From Burkholderiaceae bacterium (GTDB lineage Bacteria > Pseudomonadota > Gammaproteobacteria > Burkholderiales > Burkholderiaceae_C): a stretch of 64,000 bases of DNA. Position 1 is the first letter of the stretch, and every line of letters starts with the position of its first letter. The translations under genes and the position numbers were made by a program. Below, piece by piece: positions 39,048-46,744 of the stretch. Below the pieces are notes generated by a model that did not search any database, was not told where the DNA came from, and was given only the letters and a program-made list of their open reading frames with translations. The DNA lies in assembly GCA_024235955.1 (NCBI GenBank), contig JACKLJ010000002.1:496001-560000 (forward strand), given 5' to 3'.

Positions 39048-40226
39048 ATGAGCACCTCACCGTTCCAACCCCTGCACGCGGCCCTGGAGGCCCAGGTCAG
39101 CGGCGGCTTCCTGCCCGGCGTGTCCACTGCCCTGCTGCGCGGCCGCGTGGTGGTCGACCGCTTCGTCTGCGGCCTGGCCGACATCGAGGCCGGCACACCG
39201 CTTGGCGAAGGCCACCTGTTCCGCGTGTTCTCCAACACCAAGCTGGTCACCTCGTGCGCCGTGCTGCTGCTGGTGGAGCAGGGCCGGCTCGGGCTGGACG
39301 ACCCGATCGGCCGCTGGCTGCCCGAGCTGGCGCAGCCCCAGGTGCTGCGCCCCGGCGCCATACGCCTCGACGACGTCGAACCCGCCCGCCGCCCCATCAC
39401 CGTGCGCCACCTGATGACGCACACCGCCGGCCTCTCGTACGGCCTGTTCGACCCCGGCACGCTGCTGTTCGGCGCCTACAAGCAGGCGCGCGTGCTGGAC
39501 CCGGCGCTGTCCAACGCGCAGTTCGTGCAGCGGCTGGCCACGCTGCCGCTGGCCTTCCAGCCCGGCGAGCAGTGGGAGTATTCGCTGGCCACCGACGTGC
39601 TGGGGCGCCTGGTGGAGGTCATCTCGGGCAACAGCCTGAGCCAGTTCTTCGCCCGCCACATCTTCGAGCCGCTGGGCATGGCCGACACCGCCTTCGTGCT
39701 GTCCGACCAGCAGTTCGGCCGCCTGGCCACGCTGTACGCCGGCGTGGACCGCGCCGACCCCACCCGCCCCGGCCTCAAGCGCATGGACGGCGTGCCCTAC
39801 CCCGGCGCCTACCGCACGCCCGGCATGCGCGAAGCCGGGGGCGGTGGCCTGGTCTCGTCGCTGGATGACATGGTGCGGCTGCTGCAGGCGCTGATGCCCG
39901 GCGGCCCCACGCTGCTCAAGGCCGAGACCCTGGCCGACATGGCGCGCAACCACCTCCCGCCGGGCCTGCACGTGCGCTTTCCCGGCCTGCCGGCCAACCC
40001 GGGGCGGGTGTTCGGCCTCGGTTCGTCGGTGCTGGCGCAGCCCGGCCCCGGCGACCCGCCCACCGCCGCCGGCGACGTCAACTGGGGCGGCATGGCCGGC
40101 ACCATCTGGTGGTTCAACCCGCGCCTCAACATCGCCGGCGTGCTGATGACCCAGCGTTACATGGGCACCGACGGCCCCTACGCCGCCGAGTTCAAGCGCC
40201 TGGCCTACCAGGCGCTGGGACACTGA
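39048..40226 (+). CDS. Serine hydrolase of the beta-lactamase/EstB family
   Basis: 392 residues from ATG 39048. The nucleophile SxxK motif is FRVFSNTKLV, the second motif YSLATD follows EQWE, and the C-terminal WGGMAGTIWWF takes the place of KTG. TVRHLMTHTAGLSYGLFD is typical of class-C-like esterases. No signal peptide, so probably a cytosolic esterase or amidase rather than a resistance enzyme. It interrupts the hpn genes: hpnC is 122 bases upstream and hpnD 267 bases downstream, same strand. Confidence 0.88.
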   Translation: MSTSPFQPLHAALEAQVSGGFLPGVSTALLRGRVVVDRFVCGLADIEAGTPLGEGHLFRVFSNTKLVTSCAVLLLVEQGRLGLDDPIGRWLPELAQPQVLRPGAIRLDDVEPARRPITVRHLMTHTAGLSYGLFDPGTLLFGAYKQARVLDPALSNAQFVQRLATLPLAFQPGEQWEYSLATDVLGRLVEVISGNSLSQFFARHIFEPLGMADTAFVLSDQQFGRLATLYAGVDRADPTRPGLKRMDGVPYPGAYRTPGMREAGGGGLVSSLDDMVRLLQALMPGGPTLLKAETLADMARNHLPPGLHVRFPGLPANPGRVFGLGSSVLAQPGPGDPPTAAGDVNWGGMAGTIWWFNPRLNIAGVLMTQRYMGTDGPYAAEFKRLAYQALGH

Positions 40227-40250
40227 CCGCCGCTGCGGCGCAGCGCAGCA

Positions 40251-40397
40251 AGCCGTTCGCCCTGAGCCCTTCGACAAGTTCAGGAGACGCCTGCCGAAGG
40301 GCTCATAGCGACTTGCCTTCAAAGATATCAAACCGTTCACGCTGAGCCTGCCTGCGCGCCGCGTGAGGCTTCGGCAAGCTCAGCCCGAACGGTTCTT
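40251..40397. repeat. Double copy of the CTGAGC...TCGAC / GCTTCGGCAAGCTCAGC repeat
   Basis: The gap holds two hairpins of the family seen at 5744: CCCTGAGCCCTTCGACAAG with CGAAGGGCTCATAG, and CGTTCACGCTGAGC with GGCTTCGGCAAGCTCAGC plus CCGAACGG. The remaining gap to hpnD has no gene; a GACAAT box lies near 40482. Confidence 0.6.
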
Positions 40398-40493
40398 GCA
40401 GAATGAACGCGATTCGGTATCAGGACAAACGGAGGCGGCATCATCAAGCTGCCGGCGCCGTGAACCGCCGGCGCCGAGTGGGACAATCCCCGC

Positions 40494-41348
40494 GTGCCAG
40501 CCCCCGCCTCATCACCGCAAGCCTACGTCCAGCAGAAAGCCGCCGCCTCGGGCAGCAGCTTCTACTACGCCTTCCTGTTCCTGCCGCCAGAGCGGCGCGC
40601 CGCCATTACCGCCTTCTACGCCTTCTGCCGCGAGGTGGACGACGTGGTGGACGAGGTCAGCGACCCCGGCGTGGCCGCCACCAAGCTGGCCTGGTGGCAG
40701 ACCGAGGTGGCCCGCGCCTTTGAAGGCCAGCCCACGCACCCGGTGATGCAGGCGCTGATGCCGCTGGCGCCCAAGTTCGGCATCGAGGCGCGCCAGCTGC
40801 TGGCCGTGATCGAGGGCTGCCAGATGGACCTCACGCAGACCCGCTACCTCGACTTCGCCGCGCTGGAGAAGTACTGCCACCTGGTGGCCGGCGTGGTGGG
40901 CGAGGTATCTGCCCGCATCTTCGGCCAGACCGCGCCGCAGACCACCGACTACGCGCACAAGCTCGGCCTGGCCTTCCAGCTCACCAACATCATCCGCGAC
41001 GTGGGCGAAGACGCCCGCCGCGACCGCATCTACCTGCCCGTGAACGAGCTGCAGCAGTTCGACGTCAAGGCGCACGAGATCCTCAAGGGCGTGTACAGCG
41101 AGCGCTTCGAGGCGCTGATGCGCTTCCAGGCCGAACGCGCCCAGCGCCTGTACGACGAAGCCCTGGCCCTGCTGCCCCCGCAAGACCGCCGCAGCCAGAA
41201 GCCCGGGCTCATGATGGCCAGCATCTACCGCACCCTGCTGCACGAGATCGAGCGCGACCGCTTCCACGTGCTGCACCAGCGCATCGCCCTCACGCCGCTG
41301 CGCAAGCTGTGGCTGGCGTGGAAGATGCAGGCGCTCGGAAGGTTTTGA
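40494..41348 (+). CDS. hpnD: Presqualene diphosphate synthase HpnD
   Basis: 284 residues from GTG 40494. Motifs SFYYAFLFLPPERRAAITAFYAFCREVDDVVDE and QLTNIIRDVGEDARRDRIYLP are the two Asp-rich metal sites of squalene/phytoene synthases; YCHLVAGVVGE is also conserved. It joins two farnesyl diphosphates into presqualene diphosphate. The next gene of the pathway, hpnE, follows after a 685-base gap filled by a triplication. Confidence 0.94.
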   Translation: MPAPASSPQAYVQQKAAASGSSFYYAFLFLPPERRAAITAFYAFCREVDDVVDEVSDPGVAATKLAWWQTEVARAFEGQPTHPVMQALMPLAPKFGIEARQLLAVIEGCQMDLTQTRYLDFAALEKYCHLVAGVVGEVSARIFGQTAPQTTDYAHKLGLAFQLTNIIRDVGEDARRDRIYLPVNELQQFDVKAHEILKGVYSERFEALMRFQAERAQRLYDEALALLPPQDRRSQKPGLMMASIYRTLLHEIERDRFHVLHQRIALTPLRKLWLAWKMQALGRF

Positions 41349-41536
41349 CGCCCCCCGATGCGCCTGCGGCGCCGCCCCCCACTGGGGGGCGGGCCGGCCA
41401 CTTCGGGCGGCCGTGCGCAGCGGCCCCTGGTTTGGCTTGCTCCGCAGCCATTGGAAAGGCCTGCTTCGCGGCCTCAGGGGTTTGGGCTTGGCGTCTGGCG
41501 CACACTGCCAGCCATTTGCATGATGACTACTTTTTT

Positions 41537-41583
41537 CATAGCTGCCTGCGCCCGTCATCATTGGGCCAAACGCCACTTTGACC
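41537..41583 (+). repeat. Dispersed repeat, copy 14 (unit 1)
   Basis: CATAGCTGCCTGCGCCCGTC, then ATCATTGGGCCAAACGCCAC; first copy in the triplication. Confidence 0.75.
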
Positions 41584-41751
41584 ATGAATTTCCGCTTCAG
41601 CCAGCCACGTCGTGTGGCCGTCATCCGCACCGGCTGCGGCGGGCTGGCTGCGCCCGTCTGCGCGGTGCAAGCGGCGGCTTCAGGTCTGCGCGCGCGGCAT
41701 GCTCCGTGGCCGACCGCGTCCGGTACGCATCAACTGCTGTGCGTTCGATGA
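41584..41751 (+). pseudogene. Decayed copy 1 of the hpnE 5' end
   Basis: A 55-codon frame, MNFRFSQPRRVAVIRTGCGG then LAAPVCAVQ, mirrors the HpnE start MISRSSQPRRVAVIGAGWAG LAAAVRAVQ. The Rossmann glycines GAGWAG have become RTGCGG, so FAD binding would be lost. It stops at TGA 41749-41751. Confidence 0.55.
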
Positions 41752-41761
41752 CTCCTGTTTC

Positions 41762-41808
41762 CGTAGCTGCCTGCGCCCGTCATCATTGGGCTGGAAGCCA
41801 CTCTGACC
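41762..41808 (+). repeat. Dispersed repeat, copy 15 (unit 2)
   Basis: CGTAGCTGCCTGCGCCCGTC, then ATCATTGGGCTGGAAGCCAC. Confidence 0.75.
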
Positions 41809-41976
41809 ATGAATTTCCGCTCAAGCCAGCCACGCCGCGTGGCGGCCCTGCGCACCGGCTGCGGCGGGCTGGCTGCGCCCGTCTGCGCGGTAAAAGCGGG
41901 GGCGTCAGGTTGGCACACACGGCTTGCTCCGTGGCCGCAGGCATGCGGCGCGCATCATCTGCCGTGCATTCGATGA
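41809..41976 (+). pseudogene. Decayed copy 2 of the hpnE 5' end
   Basis: 55 codons, MNFRSSQPRRVAALRTGCGG then LAAPVCAVKAGASG, stopping at TGA 41974-41976. Both decayed copies share RTGCGG and APVC, so they probably duplicated from each other after the first copy decayed. Confidence 0.55.
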
Positions 41977-41986
41977 CTCCTGTTTC

Positions 41987-42033
41987 CATAGCTGCCTGCA
42001 CCCGTCGCCATTGGGCTGGAAGCCGTTTTGGCC
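41987..42033 (+). repeat. Dispersed repeat, copy 16 (unit 3)
   Basis: CATAGCTGCCTGCACCCGTC, then GCCATTGGGCTGGAAGCCG; directly before the hpnE ATG. Confidence 0.75.
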
Positions 42034-43410
42034 ATGATTTCCCGTTCTAGCCAGCCACGTCGCGTGGCGGTCATCGGGGCCGGCTGGGCGGGGCTGGCGG
42101 CGGCCGTGCGGGCGGTGCAGCTGGGGCACCGGGTCAGCCTGTTCGAGGCCGCGCGCCAGCCCGGCGGCCGCGCGCGCAGCGTGCCGGCCACGCTACCGGA
42201 CGGGCGCGAGGTGGTGCTCGACAACGGCCAGCACATCCTCATCGGCGCCTACACCGACACGCTGGCGCTGATGCGCACCGTGGGCGTCGATCCTGAGCGC
42301 GCGCTCCTGCGCCGCCCGCTGGCGCTGTGCTTTCCGGATGGCTCCGGCCTGCGCCTGCCCGACTGGCCGGCGCCGCTGGACGCCGCCTGGGGCATCGCGC
42401 GCGCGCGCGACTGGCGCTGGGGCGAGCGGCTGGCCCTGCTGCGCACCGCGCTCGGCTGGCGCCGCGCCGGCTTCACGTGCGACGCCGCCGCCAGCGTGGC
42501 CGACCTGTGCGCCACGCTGCCCCCGCGCCTGCAGCGCGAGTTCATCGAGCCGCTGTGCGTGTCGGCGCTCAACACCCCCATGGCGCAGGCCAGCGGCACG
42601 GTCTTTCTGCGCGTGCTGAAGGACGCCCTGTTCAGCCAGCGCGGCGGCTCGCACCTGCTGCTGCCGCGCCTGCCGCTGGGCGAGCTGCTGCCCGAAGCCG
42701 CCCTGCGCTGGCTGGCTGCCCGCGGCGCCGCCGTGCACCTGGGTGAACGTGCCGTCGTGGGTCTTGGCGAGCGTGCCGCGGTGCCACTGGCCGGCGCCGA
42801 CGGCACCGCGCCCACCTGGGCCGTGGCCGGCCAGCCCTTCGACGCCGTGCTGCTCGCCGTTGCAGCACAAAATGTGGCCCCAGCCCTTGCGGGGCTGGCG
42901 CAGGCAGCTACAGAGAAAATAGCAAACCAGGTGCAAGCCTGGCAGGCGCACGCGGCCGGCCTGCGCTACGAAGCCATCACCACTGTCTACGCCCAGGCCG
43001 CCGCTGACGAGGCCGCCACGCTGCCCCTGCCCATGCTGGCCCTGCGGCCCGATGCGCAGCACCCCGCGCAGTTCGTGTTCGACCGCGATGCCATTACCGG
43101 CGACGGCCACGGCAACAACGCCGCCACACGCCTGCTCGCCTTCGTCGTCAGCGCCAGCGATGGCGAGCGCGCCTCCGTGGAAGCCGCCGTGGTGCGCCAG
43201 GCGCGCGCCCAACTCGGCCTGGCCGTCACGCCCGTGCGCACCCTGACCGAAAAGCGCGCCACCTTCGCCTGCACGCCCGGCCTGGCCCGCCCGCCGCAGC
43301 GCATCGCCCCCGGCCTGCTGGCCTGCGGGGACTACGTGCAGGGCCCCTACCCCGCCACGCTGGAGGGCGCCGTCCGCAGCGGCCTCGCCGCCGCCGAAGC
43401 GCTGGGCTGA
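42034..43410 (+). CDS. hpnE: Squalene-associated FAD-dependent desaturase HpnE
   Basis: 458 residues from ATG 42034. N-terminal FAD-binding VAVIGAGWAGLAAAVRAV and GGRARS; middle NGQHILIGAYTDTLALMRTVG, LCVSALNTPMAQASGTVFLRVL; C-terminal FAD segment GLLACGDYVQGPYPATLEGAVRSGLAAAEAL. It reduces hydroxysqualene to squalene. The start sits directly behind a repeat and is the last unit of the 225-bp triplication. A dispersed-repeat copy also lies in frame around residues 280-296 (NVAPALAGLAQAATEKI). Confidence 0.93.
   Translation: MISRSSQPRRVAVIGAGWAGLAAAVRAVQLGHRVSLFEAARQPGGRARSVPATLPDGREVVLDNGQHILIGAYTDTLALMRTVGVDPERALLRRPLALCFPDGSGLRLPDWPAPLDAAWGIARARDWRWGERLALLRTALGWRRAGFTCDAAASVADLCATLPPRLQREFIEPLCVSALNTPMAQASGTVFLRVLKDALFSQRGGSHLLLPRLPLGELLPEAALRWLAARGAAVHLGERAVVGLGERAAVPLAGADGTAPTWAVAGQPFDAVLLAVAAQNVAPALAGLAQAATEKIANQVQAWQAHAAGLRYEAITTVYAQAAADEAATLPLPMLALRPDAQHPAQFVFDRDAITGDGHGNNAATRLLAFVVSASDGERASVEAAVVRQARAQLGLAVTPVRTLTEKRATFACTPGLARPPQRIAPGLLACGDYVQGPYPATLEGAVRSGLAAAEALG
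42869..42922 (-). repeat. Dispersed repeat, copy 17, inside hpnE
   Basis: AAAATGTGGCCCCAGCCCTT ... GGCTGGCGCAGGCAGCTA in reverse orientation, in frame with the gene. Confidence 0.65.
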
Positions 43411-43480
43411 GCGCCGCCGCTGCGCACCGGCGCGGCAGGCGCACGGGCACGCCGTTTGGCTAGAATGGCGCCTCTTGCCC

Positions 43481-43554
43481 GCGGGCGTCGTTCAATGGCA
43501 GGACCTGAGCTTCCCAAGCTCAAGACGTGGGTTCGATTCCCATCGCCCGCTCCA
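43481..43554 (+). tRNA. tRNA-Gly (anticodon CCC), ICE insertion site
   Basis: Acceptor GCGGGCG/CGCCCGC, anticodon loop TTCCCAA, T-loop GTTCGATTC, CCA encoded at 43552-43554. A TAGAAT -10 box lies at 43461-43466. The integrase gene of the downstream element starts 238 bases further on, so the 3' end of this gene is the likely attachment core. Confidence 0.96.
43537..43554 (+). other. Candidate attL core at the tRNA-Gly 3' end
   Basis: clc-family integrases recombine in the last about 18 bases of glycine tRNA genes; here that is TTCCCATCGCCCGCTCCA. The matching attR lies outside the window, so the exact core is inferred. Confidence 0.55.
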
Positions 43555-43792
43555 CTGCATCGTTCCAGGGAATTCTGAGGAAGTCCAAGAGGCATCGTAA
43601 GTCGTTGATTCTGGTTGAGTTTTCGACACCTCGATGTTCCAGTGGGCTCCACGGAAATCCACCTGAAGCCACGACGTTTATGTCCATTTTTGTGTCCATT
43701 TTTGCGGGCACGACGGCTTCCGGATTGTTGCTAGGGCGCTGAGGTCGATGGGTTAAGCATCTGGTTCCTGACTCATGTTCAGGAGCTAGAGC
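43555..43792. other. Gap between tRNA-Gly and the integrase gene
   Basis: No gene seen. The base composition drops relative to both sides. TGTCCATTTTT occurs twice in a row at about 43680-43702; direct repeats here could be arm sites for the integrase or an excision factor. AGGAG precedes the integrase ATG. Confidence 0.5.
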
Positions 43793-45649
43793 ATGGCACT
43801 CTCAGACTTGGTGGTCCGCCAAGCCAAAGCCACCGGCAAGGCCTACACACTTCCAGACATCGATGGTCTCTCCCTGGCCGTGACGGCCACGGGCAGCAAG
43901 AGCTGGCACTTCCGTTACTACTGGATGAAGGAGCCCAAGCGCATGTCGCTGGGCACCTATCCCGAGGTGTCCCTTCGTGAGGCACGCGCCCTGCGTGACG
44001 AGGCGCGCGCCTTGGTGGCCAAGGACATCAACCCGCGCCTTCACCGCAAGCAAAAGCGCGCCGCGGTCAAACTCGCCGGTGAAAACACCTTCGAGGCGAT
44101 CTACAAGAAGTGGCTTGCCCACCGCGAACTCGGCCTCAAGAAGGGCCGGCAGACCACCCTCTCGATCCTCCCTCGCGTCTTCGCCAAGGATGTGCTGCCC
44201 TTGCTGGGCAAGCGCTCGATCTACGACATCAAACGCCCTGACCTGCTGGAAGTGATCGCCAGGATCGAGCGGCGCAAGGCGCTCTCCGTCGCCGAGAAAG
44301 TCAGGACGTGGTTCAACCAGATGTTCCGCTACGCGCTAGTGGTCGTGCCGGGCCTGGAGCAGAACCCGGCTTCCGACCTCGACGTGGTGGCGCTGCCGCT
44401 GCCCCCGGTGAACCACAACCCGTTCCTGCGCATGGCCGAGTTGCCGAAGCTGTTGCAGCGCCTGCGCAAGTATCGTGGCCGGCTGCAGACCCAGCTCGGT
44501 CTGCGGCTGCTGCTATTCACCGGCGTGCGCACGGGCGAGCTGCGCCTGGCGACGCCGGATCAGTTCGACCTCGATCGGGGCCTCTGGATCATCCCGCCCG
44601 AGGTCGTGAAGCAGCTCCAGGTGGACATGCGCAGGAAGCGCCAGTTGCCCAAGGACATTCCACCCTACATCGTGCCGCTGTCGGTGCAGGCCATCGAGAT
44701 CGTCCGGCACCTGCTCGAACAGCTCAAACCGGCCCAGCACTATCTGTTCCGCCACGACAGCGAGTTGAAGAAGCGCATGAGCGAGAACACGCTCAACGGC
44801 GCGCTCAAGCGCATGGGCTATCGCGACCTGCTGACCGGGCACGGCATCCGGGGCACGATGTCCACCGCGCTCAACGAGATCGGCTACCCGAAGGTGTGGG
44901 TGGACGCGCAACTCTCGCACGTCGATCCCAACAAGGTCAGTGCCACCTACAACCACGCCGAGTACGTCGAGCAGCGGCGGCGGATGATGCAGGATTGGGC
45001 CGACCGGCTCGATCTCTTCGAGCAGAACATGGTCGAGGCAGCGAGCATGCCGCTCACCATTCATTTGGAGGGCGTGCCCGTCCTCTCGGATGAGGAAGCC
45101 GCGAGTGCGCCACCCAAACCAGCGGCCGCGTCGGCGCCGCTCCTGATCGTGACCAGGCCGGGAGACGCGATGCCACTGGTGTCAGCCGAGACGCATCGGC
45201 TGCCCGCAGTGCCGTTGCCGCGTTCCGTCATGGAGGAACCGCTGTCCGACATACAGCGCCAGCGGATGGAACTGGTCGATGTCTTCGAGGCACCACACAA
45301 CCTGCCAGTCGCCGAGTACGCGAAGATGGCGGGCAAGTCCCGCCGGTGGATCAGCTACGAGATCAAGGCCGGCAACCTGCTGGCGCTGAACCTGGGCAAC
45401 CGTGGTCAGCGCGTGCCGGATTGGCATCTCGATCCGGTCAAGCACGCGCTGATCCAGGCGGTCCTCAAGCTGACCAGGGGCGCCGACCCTTGGCAGATCT
45501 ACAACGCGCTCCTGCAGCCGCGCGCGAAGCTGCGCGGCGGCTCGGCTCTGGAAAGCGTCAGTGCCACAAATCTCGACAAGATCATCATGGCGGTGAGCAC
45601 GACGGTGAAGGAAAGCGAGTGGTCCCCGCAGCAGGTGGCGTTTGCGTAG
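43793..45649 (+). CDS. int: Tyrosine-type ICE integrase with a long C-terminal extension
   Basis: 618 residues. The N-terminal DUF4102 arm-binding domain (ALSDLVVRQAKATGKAYTL, GLSLAVTATGSKSWHFRYYW) is followed by a catalytic domain: Arg in GVRTGELRLA (about 246), HGIRG (about 350-354), LSHVDPNK and Tyr in ATYNHAEY (about 386). Ordinary P4-type integrases end soon after; this one continues for about 200 residues with a helix-turn-helix-like part (EYAKMAGKSRRWISYEIKAG) and a part recalling Xre-type antitoxin C-domains (ADPWQIYNALLQPRAKLRGG). Long integrases are typical of clc elements. Confidence 0.92.
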   Translation: MALSDLVVRQAKATGKAYTLPDIDGLSLAVTATGSKSWHFRYYWMKEPKRMSLGTYPEVSLREARALRDEARALVAKDINPRLHRKQKRAAVKLAGENTFEAIYKKWLAHRELGLKKGRQTTLSILPRVFAKDVLPLLGKRSIYDIKRPDLLEVIARIERRKALSVAEKVRTWFNQMFRYALVVVPGLEQNPASDLDVVALPLPPVNHNPFLRMAELPKLLQRLRKYRGRLQTQLGLRLLLFTGVRTGELRLATPDQFDLDRGLWIIPPEVVKQLQVDMRRKRQLPKDIPPYIVPLSVQAIEIVRHLLEQLKPAQHYLFRHDSELKKRMSENTLNGALKRMGYRDLLTGHGIRGTMSTALNEIGYPKVWVDAQLSHVDPNKVSATYNHAEYVEQRRRMMQDWADRLDLFEQNMVEAASMPLTIHLEGVPVLSDEEAASAPPKPAAASAPLLIVTRPGDAMPLVSAETHRLPAVPLPRSVMEEPLSDIQRQRMELVDVFEAPHNLPVAEYAKMAGKSRRWISYEIKAGNLLALNLGNRGQRVPDWHLDPVKHALIQAVLKLTRGADPWQIYNALLQPRAKLRGGSALESVSATNLDKIIMAVSTTVKESEWSPQQVAFA

Positions 45650-45681
45650 CGCGCCAGCGCCCAGCAGTGCGCGCCCCTGTC

Positions 45682-46308
45682 TCAGGACACGGAGCGCGCG
45701 CGGCGGGCGAATCTTTCCTGGGGCTCGGTCAAGGACGAGGACGGGCGAAGCAGGTAGGCCATCACGATGATGGGTGCGCCAGCCAATGGCCGCGCGGCGA
45801 TGCCGCGACGCAGGTAGCAGGTCAGTCTCGCGGCGGGTGCGACGGCAATGCCGTAGCCCGCGGAGACGAGCGTCATCGCCATGTCGAAGGTGCTGACGGT
45901 CTGCTCATGGCCCTGCGGTGCATCCTCGACCAGGCCATGCGCCACCGCGCGCCACGGCTCGTCGGCCGTTGACTGCGCGCAGATCAACGGCTGCTTGAGC
46001 AGCTCTTGGCGAGGCACTTCACGGTAGGACAGCAGGTGCGAGCGCTTGGCGACGGCGACTGCCAGCGTGTCATGCCACAACGGCTCGCACACCCAGCCTG
46101 GCCACTCCCAGGCGGCTGTGGACAGGGCCAAGTCAAAGTTATCGTGCGGCAGTTCCTGCGCCTGCGCTGTGGAACTGCATCCGATCAAGGCGGTGGCGGT
46201 CTCTGGCTCTTCGGCGCGCTGCAACGCCAGCAAGTCGGCAAGCGGTGAAGGCACCCACTCGCCGAGCACAGCCACCCGGATTTCAGTGGAGGCATCGCTC
46301 GATTTCAC
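45682..46308 (-). CDS. LysR-type ligand-binding domain protein without a DNA-binding domain
   Basis: 208 residues from a GTG at 46308 with GAGGA upstream, so the start is genuine. It consists only of a periplasmic-binding-like LysR effector domain (RVAVLGEWVPSPLADLLALQ, FDLALSTAAWEWPGWVCEPLWHDTLAVAV, FDMAMTLVSAGYGIAVAP). No winged HTH precedes it in any frame. It is divergent from an XRE regulator, 104 bases apart, suggesting that the two act together. Not previously named to my knowledge; it could titrate a full LysR protein or sense a ligand for XRE. Confidence 0.75.
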   Translation of the reverse strand: MKSSDASTEIRVAVLGEWVPSPLADLLALQRAEEPETATALIGCSSTAQAQELPHDNFDLALSTAAWEWPGWVCEPLWHDTLAVAVAKRSHLLSYREVPRQELLKQPLICAQSTADEPWRAVAHGLVEDAPQGHEQTVSTFDMAMTLVSAGYGIAVAPAARLTCYLRRGIAARPLAGAPIIVMAYLLRPSSSLTEPQERFARRARSVS

Positions 46309-46359
46309 GTCCAGTTCCTCCAGGCAGTGAACTCGCGGCGACCGATGAAGTCGCTTCTA

Positions 46360-46387
46360 TTGAGTTAAGTTTAACGTGGTTTATATC
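46360..46387 (+). promoter_or_regulatory. Promoter and palindrome between LysR-like and XRE genes
   Basis: TTGAGT (46360-46365) and TATATC (46382-46387), spacer 16, point to the XRE gene. GTTAA-GT-TTAAC (46364-46375) overlaps the spacer and is a candidate XRE operator. Confidence 0.5.
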
Positions 46388-46412
46388 GTGTCAATCCTCG
46401 ACGCTTTTGGCA

Positions 46413-46718
46413 ATGCAAAAGCGTTCGATTCAAAGAGGCCGGCCCACCGGGACAACAACCTACGAAGCGGAACCAGCCATCGCGTTTGGGGCCTCCGTGC
46501 GCGAAGAAAGAACCAGTCAAGGCATCGCCCAGGAAACGCTGGCTCATCTGTCAGGAATCGAGCGTTCGCACATGGGAAAGATCGAGCGTGGCGAGCATGT
46601 CCCCACGCTCCCCCTCATTCTCAAAATCGCCCGTGCGCTGAAATGCAGTTCTGCCCACTTGATGGCGCTGACTGAAGCCAAGCTGGCAGAGACGGCTCCG
46701 CCTAAATCAGCGGACTGA
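46413..46718 (+). CDS. XRE-family helix-turn-helix regulator
   Basis: 101 residues from ATG 46413; upstream in-frame codons would run through the promoter. A single HTH at about 28-82: GASVREERTSQGIAQETLAHLSGIERSHMGKIERGEHVPTLPLILKIARAL. The basic N-terminus (MQKRSIQRGRP) may extend DNA contacts. Its divergent partner is the LysR ligand domain. Likely a repressor controlling ICE or accessory genes, by position only. Confidence 0.85.
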   Translation: MQKRSIQRGRPTGTTTYEAEPAIAFGASVREERTSQGIAQETLAHLSGIERSHMGKIERGEHVPTLPLILKIARALKCSSAHLMALTEAKLAETAPPKSAD

Positions 46719-46744
46719 AGCCGGCCCGCGCCGTGGCTCCTTGT

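Larger units (their letters stand above)
41525..42180 (+). repeat. Exact-period 225-bp tandem triplication ending in hpnE
   Basis: The words TAGCTGCCTGC (41539, 41764, 41989) and ATG-AxTTxCCG (41584, 41809, 42034) recur at spacings of exactly 225 bases. Each unit consists of GATGACTxCT, a dispersed-repeat copy, an ATG, and text matching the first about 30 codons of hpnE. The third unit is the functional hpnE start. Units 1 and 2 have diverged from it more than from each other. Confidence 0.9.

Noticed and set aside
39048..40226. Beta-lactamase resistance gene
   Set aside because: SxxK and YxL are present, but there is no signal peptide and the third motif is WGGMAG, as in esterases.
41358..42050. 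230-codon frame across the triplication
   Set aside because: Open because the period is a multiple of three; it has no start signal and no protein-like composition. Kept only as part of the repeat finding.
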